A program made the translations under genes and the position numbers. DNA of 64,000 nucleotides from JADKFD01 sp050250665 (GTDB lineage: Bacteria; Pseudomonadota; Gammaproteobacteria; Xanthomonadales; SZUA-5): contig JBFWOF010000004.1 in assembly GCA_050250665.1 (NCBI GenBank), positions 62,001 through 126,000 of the forward strand. The letters run 5' to 3'. Position 1 is the stretch's first letter. The number at the start of each line of letters is the position of its first letter. Positions 49,680-57,123 of this stretch are shown here, one piece after another. Under the pieces are notes generated by a model. That model searched no databases. It was not told where the DNA came from and saw only the letters and a list, made by a program, of their open reading frames with translations.

Positions 49680-50615
49680 ATGAGTGCAGAGACCCCCTTT
49701 CGTCTGGTGACCCGCAGTGACTTCGACGGTCTGGTCTGCGCGGTTCTACTGAAGCAGCGCGGCATCATCGACGAGATCAGCTTCGTCCATCCCAAGGACA
49801 TGCAGGACGGCAAGATTCCGATCGGACCGCGCGACATCACCTGCAACCTGCCCTATGTGCCCGGATGCCATCTGGCTTTCGACCATCATGCCAGCGAACT
49901 GGCACGGCTGGGATCGCGCCCGGAGAATCTGGTGATCGATGCCAGTTCGCCGTCGGCGGCGCGGGTGGTCTATCAGCACTACGGCGCCGAAGAGGCTTTT
50001 CCCGGCATTTCGGCCGAGATGATGGATGCCGTGGACAAGGCCGATTCGGCCCAGTTCAGCGTCGACGAGATCCTCAATCCGCGCGGCTGGGTGTTGCTCA
50101 ACTATCTGATGGACGCGCGCACCGGTCTCGGCCGCTTCCGTGAGTTCCGGGTGTCGAACTACCAGCTGATGATGGAACTGATCGACTACTGCGGTACGCA
50201 CGACATCGACCAGATTCTGGCGCTGCCGGACGTCAAGGAGCGCTCCGATCTGTACTTTGCCCATCGGGATCCGGCGCAGGAGCAGATTCGCCGCTGCGCC
50301 CGCGTGCACGACAATCTGGTGGTGCTCGATCTGCGTGACGAGGATCTGATCTTCGCCACCAACCGCTTCACCATCTACGCCATGTATCCGGACTGCAATA
50401 TCTCCATCCACGTACTCTGGGGTCTGAAGCGTCAGAACACGGCCTTTGCCATCGGCAAGTCGATCGTCAATCGCAGTTCGCGCACCGATGTTGGCGCGCT
50501 GTGTCTGAAATATGGCGGTGGCGGCCATCGCAATGCCGGCACCTGTCAGGTCGAGATTGCCGAATCCAGGCGCGTGCTCGACGAGCTGATCCACTCGATC
50601 ACCGCCGACGGCTGA
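49680..50615 (+). CDS. DHH-family phosphoesterase
   Basis: A 311-residue DHH/DHHA1 phosphoesterase. Motif I is RSDFDGLVCA, motif III is AFDHHAS, motif IV Asp is in VIDASSPSAARV, and the DHHA1 end is GGGGHRNAG. Homologues are NrnA-like nucleases or exopolyphosphatases; the central insertion (YQLMMELIDYCGTHDIDQIL) is not in NrnA as I recall it. GGAG (49667-49670) is 9 nt before the ATG at 49680 but abuts the ATG at 49671, so 49680 is the start. Confidence 0.85.
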   Translation: MSAETPFRLVTRSDFDGLVCAVLLKQRGIIDEISFVHPKDMQDGKIPIGPRDITCNLPYVPGCHLAFDHHASELARLGSRPENLVIDASSPSAARVVYQHYGAEEAFPGISAEMMDAVDKADSAQFSVDEILNPRGWVLLNYLMDARTGLGRFREFRVSNYQLMMELIDYCGTHDIDQILALPDVKERSDLYFAHRDPAQEQIRRCARVHDNLVVLDLRDEDLIFATNRFTIYAMYPDCNISIHVLWGLKRQNTAFAIGKSIVNRSSRTDVGALCLKYGGGGHRNAGTCQVEIAESRRVLDELIHSITADG

Positions 50616-50692
50616 CAGCCGCCGGGGCACTCCGTGTGCACCGATGAGCCGCAGCTGCGTTGAATCCCTCCGACACCGGAGAGATTTGCCCC

Positions 50693-51283
50693 ATGCGCTC
50701 GCGACTGATGCTGATCCTGAGCCTGCTGGCCTGGCCGCTGTGCCTGCCGGCGGCTAGCGGTTGCCCAGATCTGAGTGGTTTGCCCATCTACCCCAGGGTG
50801 CAGTTCTCGCAGGTCTGGCAGGCGCTGGACAACCAGAGTTCCTGTACCCAGAACTGCCATCTCGGCTCTGCACCCACCGGCGAGCTGGATCTGTCCAACG
50901 CCAGCCTTGCGATCTACTTTCTGGTCGGACAGAGCAGCAGCCAGTCGGGTGATCTGTTGCGGGTCAAACCCGGCGACCCCGAAGGCAGCCTGTTCTGGCA
51001 GAAGATCGCCTGCACCAGTCCGGGTGTGGGTGCACCGATGCCGCCGCCCGCGGGCGGTGTGTCGGTGGATCTGATGGGCCTGATCTACGACTGGATCGCG
51101 CAAGGCGCATACGGCGAGAGCAGCGAAGACCCGATCAGGCGCGACTACCTGTTTCGTGATTCCATGGAATCGTTGAGGTATCCGCCGCCGGTCACCTTTG
51201 CCCTTCCCTTCGAGCCGCTACCCGCGCAGCATCGAGAACCGGATCTGGAGTCCAGGGGTTTTCATGGCGGGCCAAGAACGTGA
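50693..51283 (+). CDS. secreted cytochrome-c-like small protein
   Basis: A 196-residue secreted protein (signal MRSRLMLILSLLAWPLCLP, cleavage near AAS). VQFSQVWQAL...SCTQNCHLG, VKPGDPEGSLFWQKI, PMPPP and LIYDWIAQGA match cytochrome-c-related domains of the 'PGDP...WI..GA' type. The haem motif is CxxxCH, not CxxCH, so haem binding is doubtful. YLFRDSMES about 40 residues from the end resembles the 'FRDGFE' tail of other secreted proteins here; the sequence beyond it is low-complexity. The last 20 bp overlap the thioesterase gene. Confidence 0.72.
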   Translation: MRSRLMLILSLLAWPLCLPAASGCPDLSGLPIYPRVQFSQVWQALDNQSSCTQNCHLGSAPTGELDLSNASLAIYFLVGQSSSQSGDLLRVKPGDPEGSLFWQKIACTSPGVGAPMPPPAGGVSVDLMGLIYDWIAQGAYGESSEDPIRRDYLFRDSMESLRYPPPVTFALPFEPLPAQHREPDLESRGFHGGPRT

Positions 51284-51767
51284 TCTGACCCTGCGCTTTC
51301 TGGCGCAGCCCAAGGACGTCAACTATGGCGGCAAGGCTTTCGGTGGCGCCGTCATGGGCTGGATCGATCAGGCCGCCTACGCGCTGGCAGCCGGCTGGAG
51401 CGGCCACTACTGCGTGACCGTCTACGTCGGCGGCATCCAGTTCGAGGCGCCGGTGCCCATCGGCAGTCTGGTCGAGGTGCGCGCCCGTCTGCTGCTGACC
51501 GGCACCAGCAGCATGCACATCGGCGTCGATGTCCACGCCCGCGACCCACGCGGCGATGCCAGCTCCCGGGTACGCACCACCCACTGCATCGTGGTCTTCG
51601 TGGCCATGGACAGCGACGGCCGCTCGATGGCAGTGCCCGCCTACACCCCCCAGACCGAAGAAGAACAGGAACTCCAGGCCTACGCCCGCCGCGTCGCCGA
51701 GTTGCGCAAGGCGGTCGAGCGGGAACGGGTGGAGTTTCTGGCCAAGGCGGGGAGGGGCGGTGCTTAG
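51264..51767 (+). CDS. acyl-CoA thioesterase (hotdog fold)
   Basis: A 167-residue single-hotdog thioesterase of the YciA/BACH type. NYGGKAFGGAVMGWIDQAAYAL carries the active-site Asp and helix. VGGIQFEAPVPIGSLVEVRARL is the conserved strand pair. A charged C-terminal helix follows (QTEEEQELQAYARRV), as in YciA-like hexamers. It hydrolyses acyl-CoA to free acid and CoA in the cytoplasm. AGGGG lies upstream of the ATG at 51264, within the preceding gene. Its 3' end lies inside a duplicated intergenic sequence. Confidence 0.86.
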   Translation: MAGQERDLTLRFLAQPKDVNYGGKAFGGAVMGWIDQAAYALAAGWSGHYCVTVYVGGIQFEAPVPIGSLVEVRARLLLTGTSSMHIGVDVHARDPRGDASSRVRTTHCIVVFVAMDSDGRSMAVPAYTPQTEEEQELQAYARRVAELRKAVERERVEFLAKAGRGGA

Positions 51768-51907
51768 GTCGTGGTAAGGCCAGCAGAGTCAAACGTGAAA
51801 CGTAAAACGTCAATGAAAGCGCAAGCTCCTGCCCTGATTGACGTTTCACTTTTGACGTTTCACGCTGCTTGCGACATCGCCTCGATTTTCAACACGCGCT
51901 ACCGGGA
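51741..51907. repeat. intergenic duplication, copy 1 (carries AAACGT element B)
   Basis: About 165 bp, from within the thioesterase 3' end, repeated at 51940-52103 (offset about 198 bp). It contains element B: left arm 51787-51812 with heptamer AAACGT units and right arm 51835-51864 in inverted orientation, spacer about 20 bp. Confidence 0.7.
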
Positions 51908-51939
51908 AGGGAAAGGGAAGCGCCAGCGTCCGTCACCTC

Positions 51940-52103
51940 GCCAAGGCGGGGCTTGGCGGTGCTTGTGTCGTGGTGAGGCCAGCAGAGTCAAACGTAAAAC
52001 GTAAAACGTCAATCAAGGCAGAAGCTCGCTCTGATTGACGTTTTACGTTTCACGTTTGACCGTGCTTGCCACATCGCCTGGATTTTCGACACGCGCTACC
52101 GGG
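51940..52103. repeat. intergenic duplication, copy 2 (carries AAACGT element C)
   Basis: The second copy includes the stop codon of the amidotransferase gene (52096-52098). Element C is the cleanest palindrome: a left arm of 29 bp ending at 52014 and a right arm 52031-52059, matching at 28 of 29 positions around a 16-nt loop. The 328-bp gap between the flanking genes is otherwise empty. Confidence 0.72.
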
Positions 52104-52842
52104 ACCGCAACACCACCCTGCGCGCCGGTCTGCCGATCAGGTCCAGAAAGGCGTTGAACAGCGGCTCGGCGCGTTCGCCCAGCAGCGGTGCATGGGTCTC
52201 GCTGTGCTCGCGGATGGCATCGGCATCGTGTTCCAGGCCAGCGGCGCAGACTTCCTCGCGATAGGCCGGTGTGCCCAGCCAGCGTTCGATCAGCGGCTGG
52301 TCCACTTCGGGATGGAACTGCACCCCATAGGCCTTGTCGCCATAGCGGAAGGCCTGTTGTTCGCAGCTCTCGGTGCGCGCCAGTTGCGTGGCGCCGCTGG
52401 GCAAATCGAAGGTGTAGCTGTGCCACTGGAACACGCGGGCGCCGCCGGCCAGAGGCGCGAACACCGGGTCATCGCAACCGGCAGCCGTGGTCTGCAATTC
52501 ATACCAACCGATTTCCGGGCGGATGTTCATCCGCACCGGGGCGCCCAGCACATGGGCCAACAGCTGCGCGCCCAGGCAGATGCCGAACACCGGCTTGTCC
52601 TGGTGCAGGGCGCGCTCGATGGCCTTGAGCTCGGTACGCAGATGCGCCCGGCGATCGCTCTCGACCACATTCATCGGCCCGCCAAGCACGATCAGCCCGT
52701 GGTAACGGTCGACGGTGGGCTGGGCCTCGGGCTCGCGCTCGAAATTGACGAAACGGATGCGATGCCCGCGCGCCCGGATCAGCGGATCCAGCGTCCCCAG
52801 CGGCTCGGCGGCAACATGTTGGAAGACCAGCAGGCGTGACAT
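52096..52842 (-). CDS. class I glutamine amidotransferase-like protein
   Basis: A 248-residue GMP-synthase-type glutamine amidotransferase domain. The nucleophile Cys is in FGICLGAQLLA; the His-Glu pair is in GVQFHPEVD; GLIVLGGPMNVVES and QWHSYTFDLP are family motifs. It is stand-alone, with no synthetase domain, like the YfeJ-type proteins that may act on glutamine conjugates. The longer frame runs back through a REP palindrome, which supports the start at 52842 (MSRLLVFQHV). It converges on the thioesterase across the duplicated palindromes. Confidence 0.87.
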   Translation of the reverse strand: MSRLLVFQHVAAEPLGTLDPLIRARGHRIRFVNFEREPEAQPTVDRYHGLIVLGGPMNVVESDRRAHLRTELKAIERALHQDKPVFGICLGAQLLAHVLGAPVRMNIRPEIGWYELQTTAAGCDDPVFAPLAGGARVFQWHSYTFDLPSGATQLARTESCEQQAFRYGDKAYGVQFHPEVDQPLIERWLGTPAYREEVCAAGLEHDADAIREHSETHAPLLGERAEPLFNAFLDLIGRPARRVVLRSR

Positions 52843-52910
52843 GCGGACTACGATAGCGCGCGACGCCGGGAGCTGGCGAACGGCGTGTGAGCCCGACACC
52901 AGCGCCAGCG

Positions 52911-52967
52911 CTGTGGGAGCGGCTTCAGCCGCGATGGCTGCAGTCGCGGCTGAAGCCGCTCCCACAG
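52911..52967. repeat. inverted pair of REP palindromes
   Basis: CTGTGGGAGCGGCTTCAGCC and its exact inverted copy are separated by a few bases, in the divergent gap between the amidotransferase and the 53060 gene. Confidence 0.82.
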
Positions 52968-53059
52968 GGGCGAGACCACATCGCCCTGAGGTGCACTCCC
53001 TCACCTGCGGGCTGCCGCGGCCGTAGACTCTGCACCACCGTCATGCCGGAATCAGCCCG

Positions 53060-53929
53060 ATGTCGCGCAACTTGCTGCTGTCCGCCGTACTCCTCTGCTC
53101 CACGCCTGCCGCGGCCCAGTCCACGCCGGACTGGTTTGGCGTCGACGGTTTCGAGTTTGTCACGCCGGCCACGGTGTTCCGTTTCAGCGATCTGGATCTG
53201 CGCGATCCGCATGTGTTTCTGCCGATCACGATTCCACCCCTCCCGACCTTCTGCACCGATTTCACCGACAACGTGATTCCGACCACCACGGTCTCGTTCA
53301 ACGGTTCCATCCAGGACAGCTACAGCGCCGACAGCAACCCGGCCGATGGCGTGCTGGATGCCAGCAGTCTGTTGTGGTTCCGGCCCCTGCGTCGGGATGA
53401 CGGCATTGCCCGGGTCGACAACGGCGGTGCCGATTGTCTGGCGCCAGCGCCGCCGGCCAGTTGCAGCGCTGCGGCGACTGCCCAACCCCAGAGCTATGTC
53501 TATGCCAGCGCCATCAGCGGTACTTGCCTGTCGCCGCTGGTCGGCACCACTGGTACGCCCGCCTACAGCCCGGCCATTGCCACCCCGGCCGGCCCGTGTT
53601 TCGTCACTGGGGCGCGCACCTTCACCTTCGACAATGGCGGTACCCTGATCACCCTCAACGATGCCCAGATCGCGGCCAGCTTCGTCGGCAATCCGGCTAC
53701 TGGCCTGGGCAACGGTTTGTTGAGGGGATTTCTACGCGAGAGTGATGCCAACCAGATCATCATCAACAATGCGGCTCTGCCCGGCGGCAGCATCGTCCTG
53801 TCCAGCTTGCTCCCCGGTGGCAGCGGCTCGTGTTCCAGCCGCAACGACAGGGATCAGCACAATGGCGAGAGTGGCTGGTGGTTCTACTTCAACTTCGTGG
53901 CCGAGCCGGTGACCTATCTGGACCCGTGA
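53060..53929 (+). CDS. secreted protein of unknown function
   Basis: A 289-residue secreted protein (signal MSRNLLLSAVLLCSTPAAAQ). I do not recognise a domain. The mature part is Thr/Ser/Pro/Gly-rich and beta-like with several Cys (PTFCTDFTD, GADCLAP, ASCSAAA, GTCLSP, GPCFVTG, GSCSSRND), which fits disulphide-linked extracellular structure. It ends GWWFYFNFVAEPVTYLDP. Cysteine pairing and low Lys suggest an exported, possibly surface protein. It is followed by a GGGGCAC tandem array. Confidence 0.65.
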   Translation: MSRNLLLSAVLLCSTPAAAQSTPDWFGVDGFEFVTPATVFRFSDLDLRDPHVFLPITIPPLPTFCTDFTDNVIPTTTVSFNGSIQDSYSADSNPADGVLDASSLLWFRPLRRDDGIARVDNGGADCLAPAPPASCSAAATAQPQSYVYASAISGTCLSPLVGTTGTPAYSPAIATPAGPCFVTGARTFTFDNGGTLITLNDAQIAASFVGNPATGLGNGLLRGFLRESDANQIIINNAALPGGSIVLSSLLPGGSGSCSSRNDRDQHNGESGWWFYFNFVAEPVTYLDP

Positions 53930-53953
53930 TACCGTTAGAGGGGCAGGGGAGAC

Positions 53954-53991
53954 GGGGCACGGGGCACGGGGCACGGGGCACGGGGCACGGG
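53954..53991. repeat. GGGGCAC heptamer tandem array
   Basis: Five perfect GGGGCAC units plus GGG, between two plus-strand secreted-protein genes. Slippage-prone. Confidence 0.85.
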
Positions 53992-54050
53992 AATCGTAGG
54001 TCACGTTGGCCGCATAGCGGGCTACGTGACATCGAGCAAACGGGGGAGAC

Positions 54051-54875
54051 ATGTCAATTCGCAATGGAAACACCTGGGTGGCCGCATGCGTATTGCTCGC
54101 CACCACCGCCGCCGCCGAATCGCTGCCCGGCGCGCGTCACTACATGAGCTACGACGGCACCGCCTTTGACAAGAAGGACGGTCAGGTGCTGTATCGCGAA
54201 TCGCACTTCCTGGCGATGGAGGGCGGCGCAGTGCGCGAGCGCCTGGTGCTGTATCGCTGCGCCGACGGCACCCCGTTTGCGCGCAAGCGCGTGGAGAACG
54301 CCTTCGCCTCGCCCTGGTTGCCGGAATTCGACATGGTGGATGCCCGTCTCGGTTATCGCGAAGGTTTCAGTGCCAAAGGTCAGACGCCCGAGGTCTATGT
54401 GCAGGAGGTTGGCGAGAATGAAACCGAGCGCGAGGCCTTTGACCAGATTCCGCAGGATCTGGTCGGCGACGCCGGCTTTGACAGCTTTGTCCAGGATCAC
54501 TGGGACGAGTTGGTCGCCGGCGAAACCATGCATTTCAAGTTTCTGGTGCCGAGCCGCCTGGACTACATGAATTTCAAGGTGCGCCAGGTCAGTGAGGACC
54601 GCATCGGCGATCGCCCGGTGCGGGTGTTCCGGCTGGCCCTGGGCGGCTTGCTGGGCCTGATCGTGTCGGGCATTGATGTCAGCTACGACAGCCAGTCGCG
54701 CACCCTGTTGCGCTTCGAGGGCCTGTCCAATGTGCGCAATGAAGAGGGCGACAATTATGTGGCCCGAATCGACTTCCCACCCGACGAACGCCGCGACGAA
54801 GCATCGTCCGAACCCTTGGAAGCCGCCCGCAGCGTGCAGCTGGCCAGTTCCTGCGCGGCGCCCAGGCGCGGCTGA
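54051..54875 (+). CDS. secreted protein of unknown function
   Basis: A 274-residue protein with a likely signal peptide (WVAACVLLATTAAAES). GARHYMSYDGTAFDKKDGQVLYRESHF begins a conserved-looking beta-rich region; LYRCADGTPFARKRV, MHFKFLVPSRLDYMNFKVR and SYDSQSRTLLRFEGLSNVR follow. I do not recognise a named family; the overall pattern resembles periplasmic proteins with a beta-clamshell. A poor ribosome-binding site (GGGGGAGAC) precedes the ATG. Convergent with trxC. Confidence 0.68.
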   Translation: MSIRNGNTWVAACVLLATTAAAESLPGARHYMSYDGTAFDKKDGQVLYRESHFLAMEGGAVRERLVLYRCADGTPFARKRVENAFASPWLPEFDMVDARLGYREGFSAKGQTPEVYVQEVGENETEREAFDQIPQDLVGDAGFDSFVQDHWDELVAGETMHFKFLVPSRLDYMNFKVRQVSEDRIGDRPVRVFRLALGGLLGLIVSGIDVSYDSQSRTLLRFEGLSNVRNEEGDNYVARIDFPPDERRDEASSEPLEAARSVQLASSCAAPRRG

Positions 54876-54885
54876 GCGCGGAGGC

Positions 54886-54922
54886 GGTTGTCGGTTGTCG
54901 GTTGTCGGTTGTCGGTTGTCGG
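54886..54922. repeat. GGTTGTC heptamer tandem array
   Basis: Five GGTTGTC units plus GG, starting 10 bp after the stop of the 54051 gene. Same unit as the arrays at 43242 (inverted) and 63634. Confidence 0.85.
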
Positions 54923-54963
54923 AATAAGCAATCGCATATGCAGGCGTGTCGGCGCGCAACGCT

Positions 54964-54990
54964 TCTGTGGGAGCGGACTTCGTCCGCGAC
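54964..54990. repeat. REP palindrome
   Basis: CTGTGGGAGCGGACTTCGTC followed by CGCGA: a single REP unit with the internal dyad GGAC/GTCC. Confidence 0.7.
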
Positions 54991-55168
54991 GCCTCGGGCC
55001 ACAGCTGGTATGTGCCGGGTCTGCTGACCCACGCGTCACTTGACTCTGCTCTTCTCAGCGTCCTTTCTGCTTTTCCTTTGCGATCTCTGCGTCCTGCTTC
55101 TGATAGCAACGCACCTCGGTGACCGGTTTTCGCAACAGGATCGGAGCCGCTGCAACAACAGGCTGAGC

Positions 55169-55606
55169 TCAGCTCAACGCCTCGGCCGCAAAACGGACGA
55201 TGTCGTTGGCGCCGATCGCGCCCTGCTGGCGGGCAATCTCACGGCCGCCATGGAACAGCGCCAGAGTCGGGATGCTCTGGATACGGAACTCGGCGCCGAT
55301 GTCCTGATGCGCCTGGATGTCGATCTTGGCGACACGCACCCGCGGCTCCAGGCGGGTGGTCGCGGCCGTGAGCTGCGGCGCCATCGACACGCAGGGCCCG
55401 CACCAGGGCGCCCAGAAATCGACCAGCACCGGTTGCTCGGAATGCTCGATCAGGCGGCGGAATCCGGCGCTGTCGACGTCGACCGGCTTGCCGCGGAACA
55501 GTGGCTGCTTGCAGCGGCCGCACACTGGACCCGCTTCGAGCCGATCCAGCGGCACCCGGTTCTTGCTCTGGCAGGCCGGACAGAGGATGTGCAGGGACTC
55601 GGACAT
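55169..55606 (-). CDS. trxC: thioredoxin 2
   Basis: A 145-residue cytoplasmic thioredoxin 2. The N-terminal zinc finger has two CxxC pairs (ILCPACQSKN and GPVCGRCKQP). The thioredoxin domain has VDFWAPWCGPCVSMAP, the cis-Pro in SIPTLALF and FHGGREIARQQGA. The start ATG 55606 (MSESLHI) fits the family; the longer frame is rejected. It reduces disulphides and is typically linked to oxidative stress in proteobacteria; no OxyR site was identified. A REP pair lies upstream. Confidence 0.93.
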   Translation of the reverse strand: MSESLHILCPACQSKNRVPLDRLEAGPVCGRCKQPLFRGKPVDVDSAGFRRLIEHSEQPVLVDFWAPWCGPCVSMAPQLTAATTRLEPRVRVAKIDIQAHQDIGAEFRIQSIPTLALFHGGREIARQQGAIGANDIVRFAAEALS

Positions 55607-55695
55607 GACGGCGCTCGCAGTAGTCAGATCACTGCAAGATGGTGGTGAAGGCAGAGGCAATCAAGGTGCCGGCGCGTGCTGGCCTGGCAAGGCGA

Positions 55696-55759
55696 TCGCG
55701 GACAGAGTCCGCTCCCACAGGGCTGCGACCCATCCTGTGGGAGCGGGCTGCGCCCGCGA
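55696..55759. repeat. inverted pair of REP palindromes
   Basis: TCGCGGACAGAGTCCGCTCCCACAG-type unit followed at 55735 by CTGTGGGAGCGGGCTGCGCC; units face each other. Located between trxC and the TRAP binding-protein gene. Confidence 0.78.
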
Positions 55760-55783
55760 CGAGTGCCCCCTGCCCCCGCAATC

Positions 55784-56884
55784 TCAGCCGCGCGCCGCGT
55801 AGAACGCCACCTCGGAGACCTCGTGCCAGCGCTTGGCGCTGTTGCGGAAGGCCTGGTAGGAGTCGTGGACGCGGGTGGTGAACTCGTCCTTCGCAGCGAT
55901 TTCGGCGACCACTGCAGCGCTGGTGTCGCGTAGCGCCGCGAGCACATCGTCCGGCAGCTTGCGGAACTGCACGCCGGCCTCTATCAAGGTCTCCAGCGCG
56001 CGCTGGTTCTGGGCGGTGTAGTCGGCCAGCATGTCGTCGTTGATGGCACGGCAGGCGCCCTCGACGATGGCCTTGAGATCATCGGGCAGGGCGTCGAAGG
56101 CGGTCTTGTTGATGGTGCATTCCAGGGTCGGTCCGGGTTCCTGCCAGCCCGGGTAGTAGGCGTAGTCGGCCACCTTGTTCAGGCCGAAGGCGAGATCGTT
56201 GTATGGCCCCACCCATTCGGTGGCATCCAGTGCGCCGGTCTGCATCGCCGTGTACAGCTCGGCGCCAGGAATGTTCACCGGCGCACCGCCGAGGCGCGCC
56301 AGCACCTCGCCACCGAGGCCGGGGATGCGCATCTTCAGGCCCTTGAGGTCGGCCACGCTGTTGATCTCCTTGCGGAACCAACCGGCCAGCTGGACGCCGG
56401 TGTTGCCGGCCGGAAAAGGCACCAGATCGAAGCGGGCATAGAGCTCGCGCCACAGTTCCAGGCCACCGCCGTGATAGAGCCAGCCGTTCATTTCCTGGGC
56501 ATTCATGCCGAAGGGCACGGCGGCAAAGAACTGCGCGGCCTCGGCCTTGCCTTTCCAGTAATAGGCGGCACTGTGGCCCATCTGCGCCGTGCCCTGCGAG
56601 ACCGCATCGAAGACTTCGAAAGCCGGCACCAGTTCACCGCCGCCAAAGACCTTGACCGTCAGCCGACCGCCGCTCATGCGTCCGATCATCTCCGCCAGGC
56701 GCGCGGCGCCAGCGCCGAGTCCGGGGAAGTTGGTCGGCCACGAGGTGACCATCTTCCAGTGGATCGGCGCTGCGCCGGGCTGTGCGCCGGCAACCGCGGT
56801 TGGCGCGGTGCCACTGCCGCAGGCGGCGAGCGCACCGGCGGTGGCGGCGACTCCGCCGGCCTGTATGAATTGACGTCGATCCAT
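55784..56884 (-). CDS. TRAP transporter solute-binding protein (orphan)
   Basis: A 366-residue DctP-type periplasmic binding protein. IHWKMVTSWPTNFPGLG, GRLTVKVFGGGELVPAFEVFDAV, LKGLKMRIPGLGGEVLARLGG and ATEWVGPYNDLAFGL are typical of the TRAP subfamily for 2-oxo acids or larger organic acids. MDRRQFIQAGGVAATAG is a Tat-like twin-arginine signal, and AAC follows, so the protein may be a Tat-exported lipoprotein. GGAGG precedes the ATG at 56884. The membrane subunits DctQ/DctM are not nearby. Confidence 0.88.
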   Translation of the reverse strand: MDRRQFIQAGGVAATAGALAACGSGTAPTAVAGAQPGAAPIHWKMVTSWPTNFPGLGAGAARLAEMIGRMSGGRLTVKVFGGGELVPAFEVFDAVSQGTAQMGHSAAYYWKGKAEAAQFFAAVPFGMNAQEMNGWLYHGGGLELWRELYARFDLVPFPAGNTGVQLAGWFRKEINSVADLKGLKMRIPGLGGEVLARLGGAPVNIPGAELYTAMQTGALDATEWVGPYNDLAFGLNKVADYAYYPGWQEPGPTLECTINKTAFDALPDDLKAIVEGACRAINDDMLADYTAQNQRALETLIEAGVQFRKLPDDVLAALRDTSAAVVAEIAAKDEFTTRVHDSYQAFRNSAKRWHEVSEVAFYAARG

Positions 56885-56985
56885 GGCTGTGTCCTCCCGA
56901 AGCAGGGCCACAGTCTAGAAGGAAGCGAGGCTGTCGGTCTGCCTGCTTCGGTGGTGGCGTCGGCGGCAAGTCGAGGCAGAGCGAT

Positions 56986-57059
56986 CGCGGACAGAGTCCG
57001 CTCCCACAGGTTTCCGATTGCCACCGCACTCGCGTGTGGGAGCGGATTCATCCGCGACT
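56986..57059. repeat. inverted pair of REP palindromes
   Basis: A unit ending CCGCTCCCACAG at 57010 and a facing unit GTGTGGGAGCGGATTCATCC from 57034. The first 25 bp are identical to the left unit at 55696. Confidence 0.78.
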
Positions 57060-57123
57060 GACCACAGCCGCCGCACCGTCCCGCTGCTCTTCCCCTGCCC
57101 CCTGCCCCGTCTCCCGTGCCCCG

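Noticed and set aside
52843..53004. Ala-rich N-terminal extension of the amidotransferase
   Set aside because: It is the translation of an inverted REP pair; the family start is MSRLLVFQHV at 52842.
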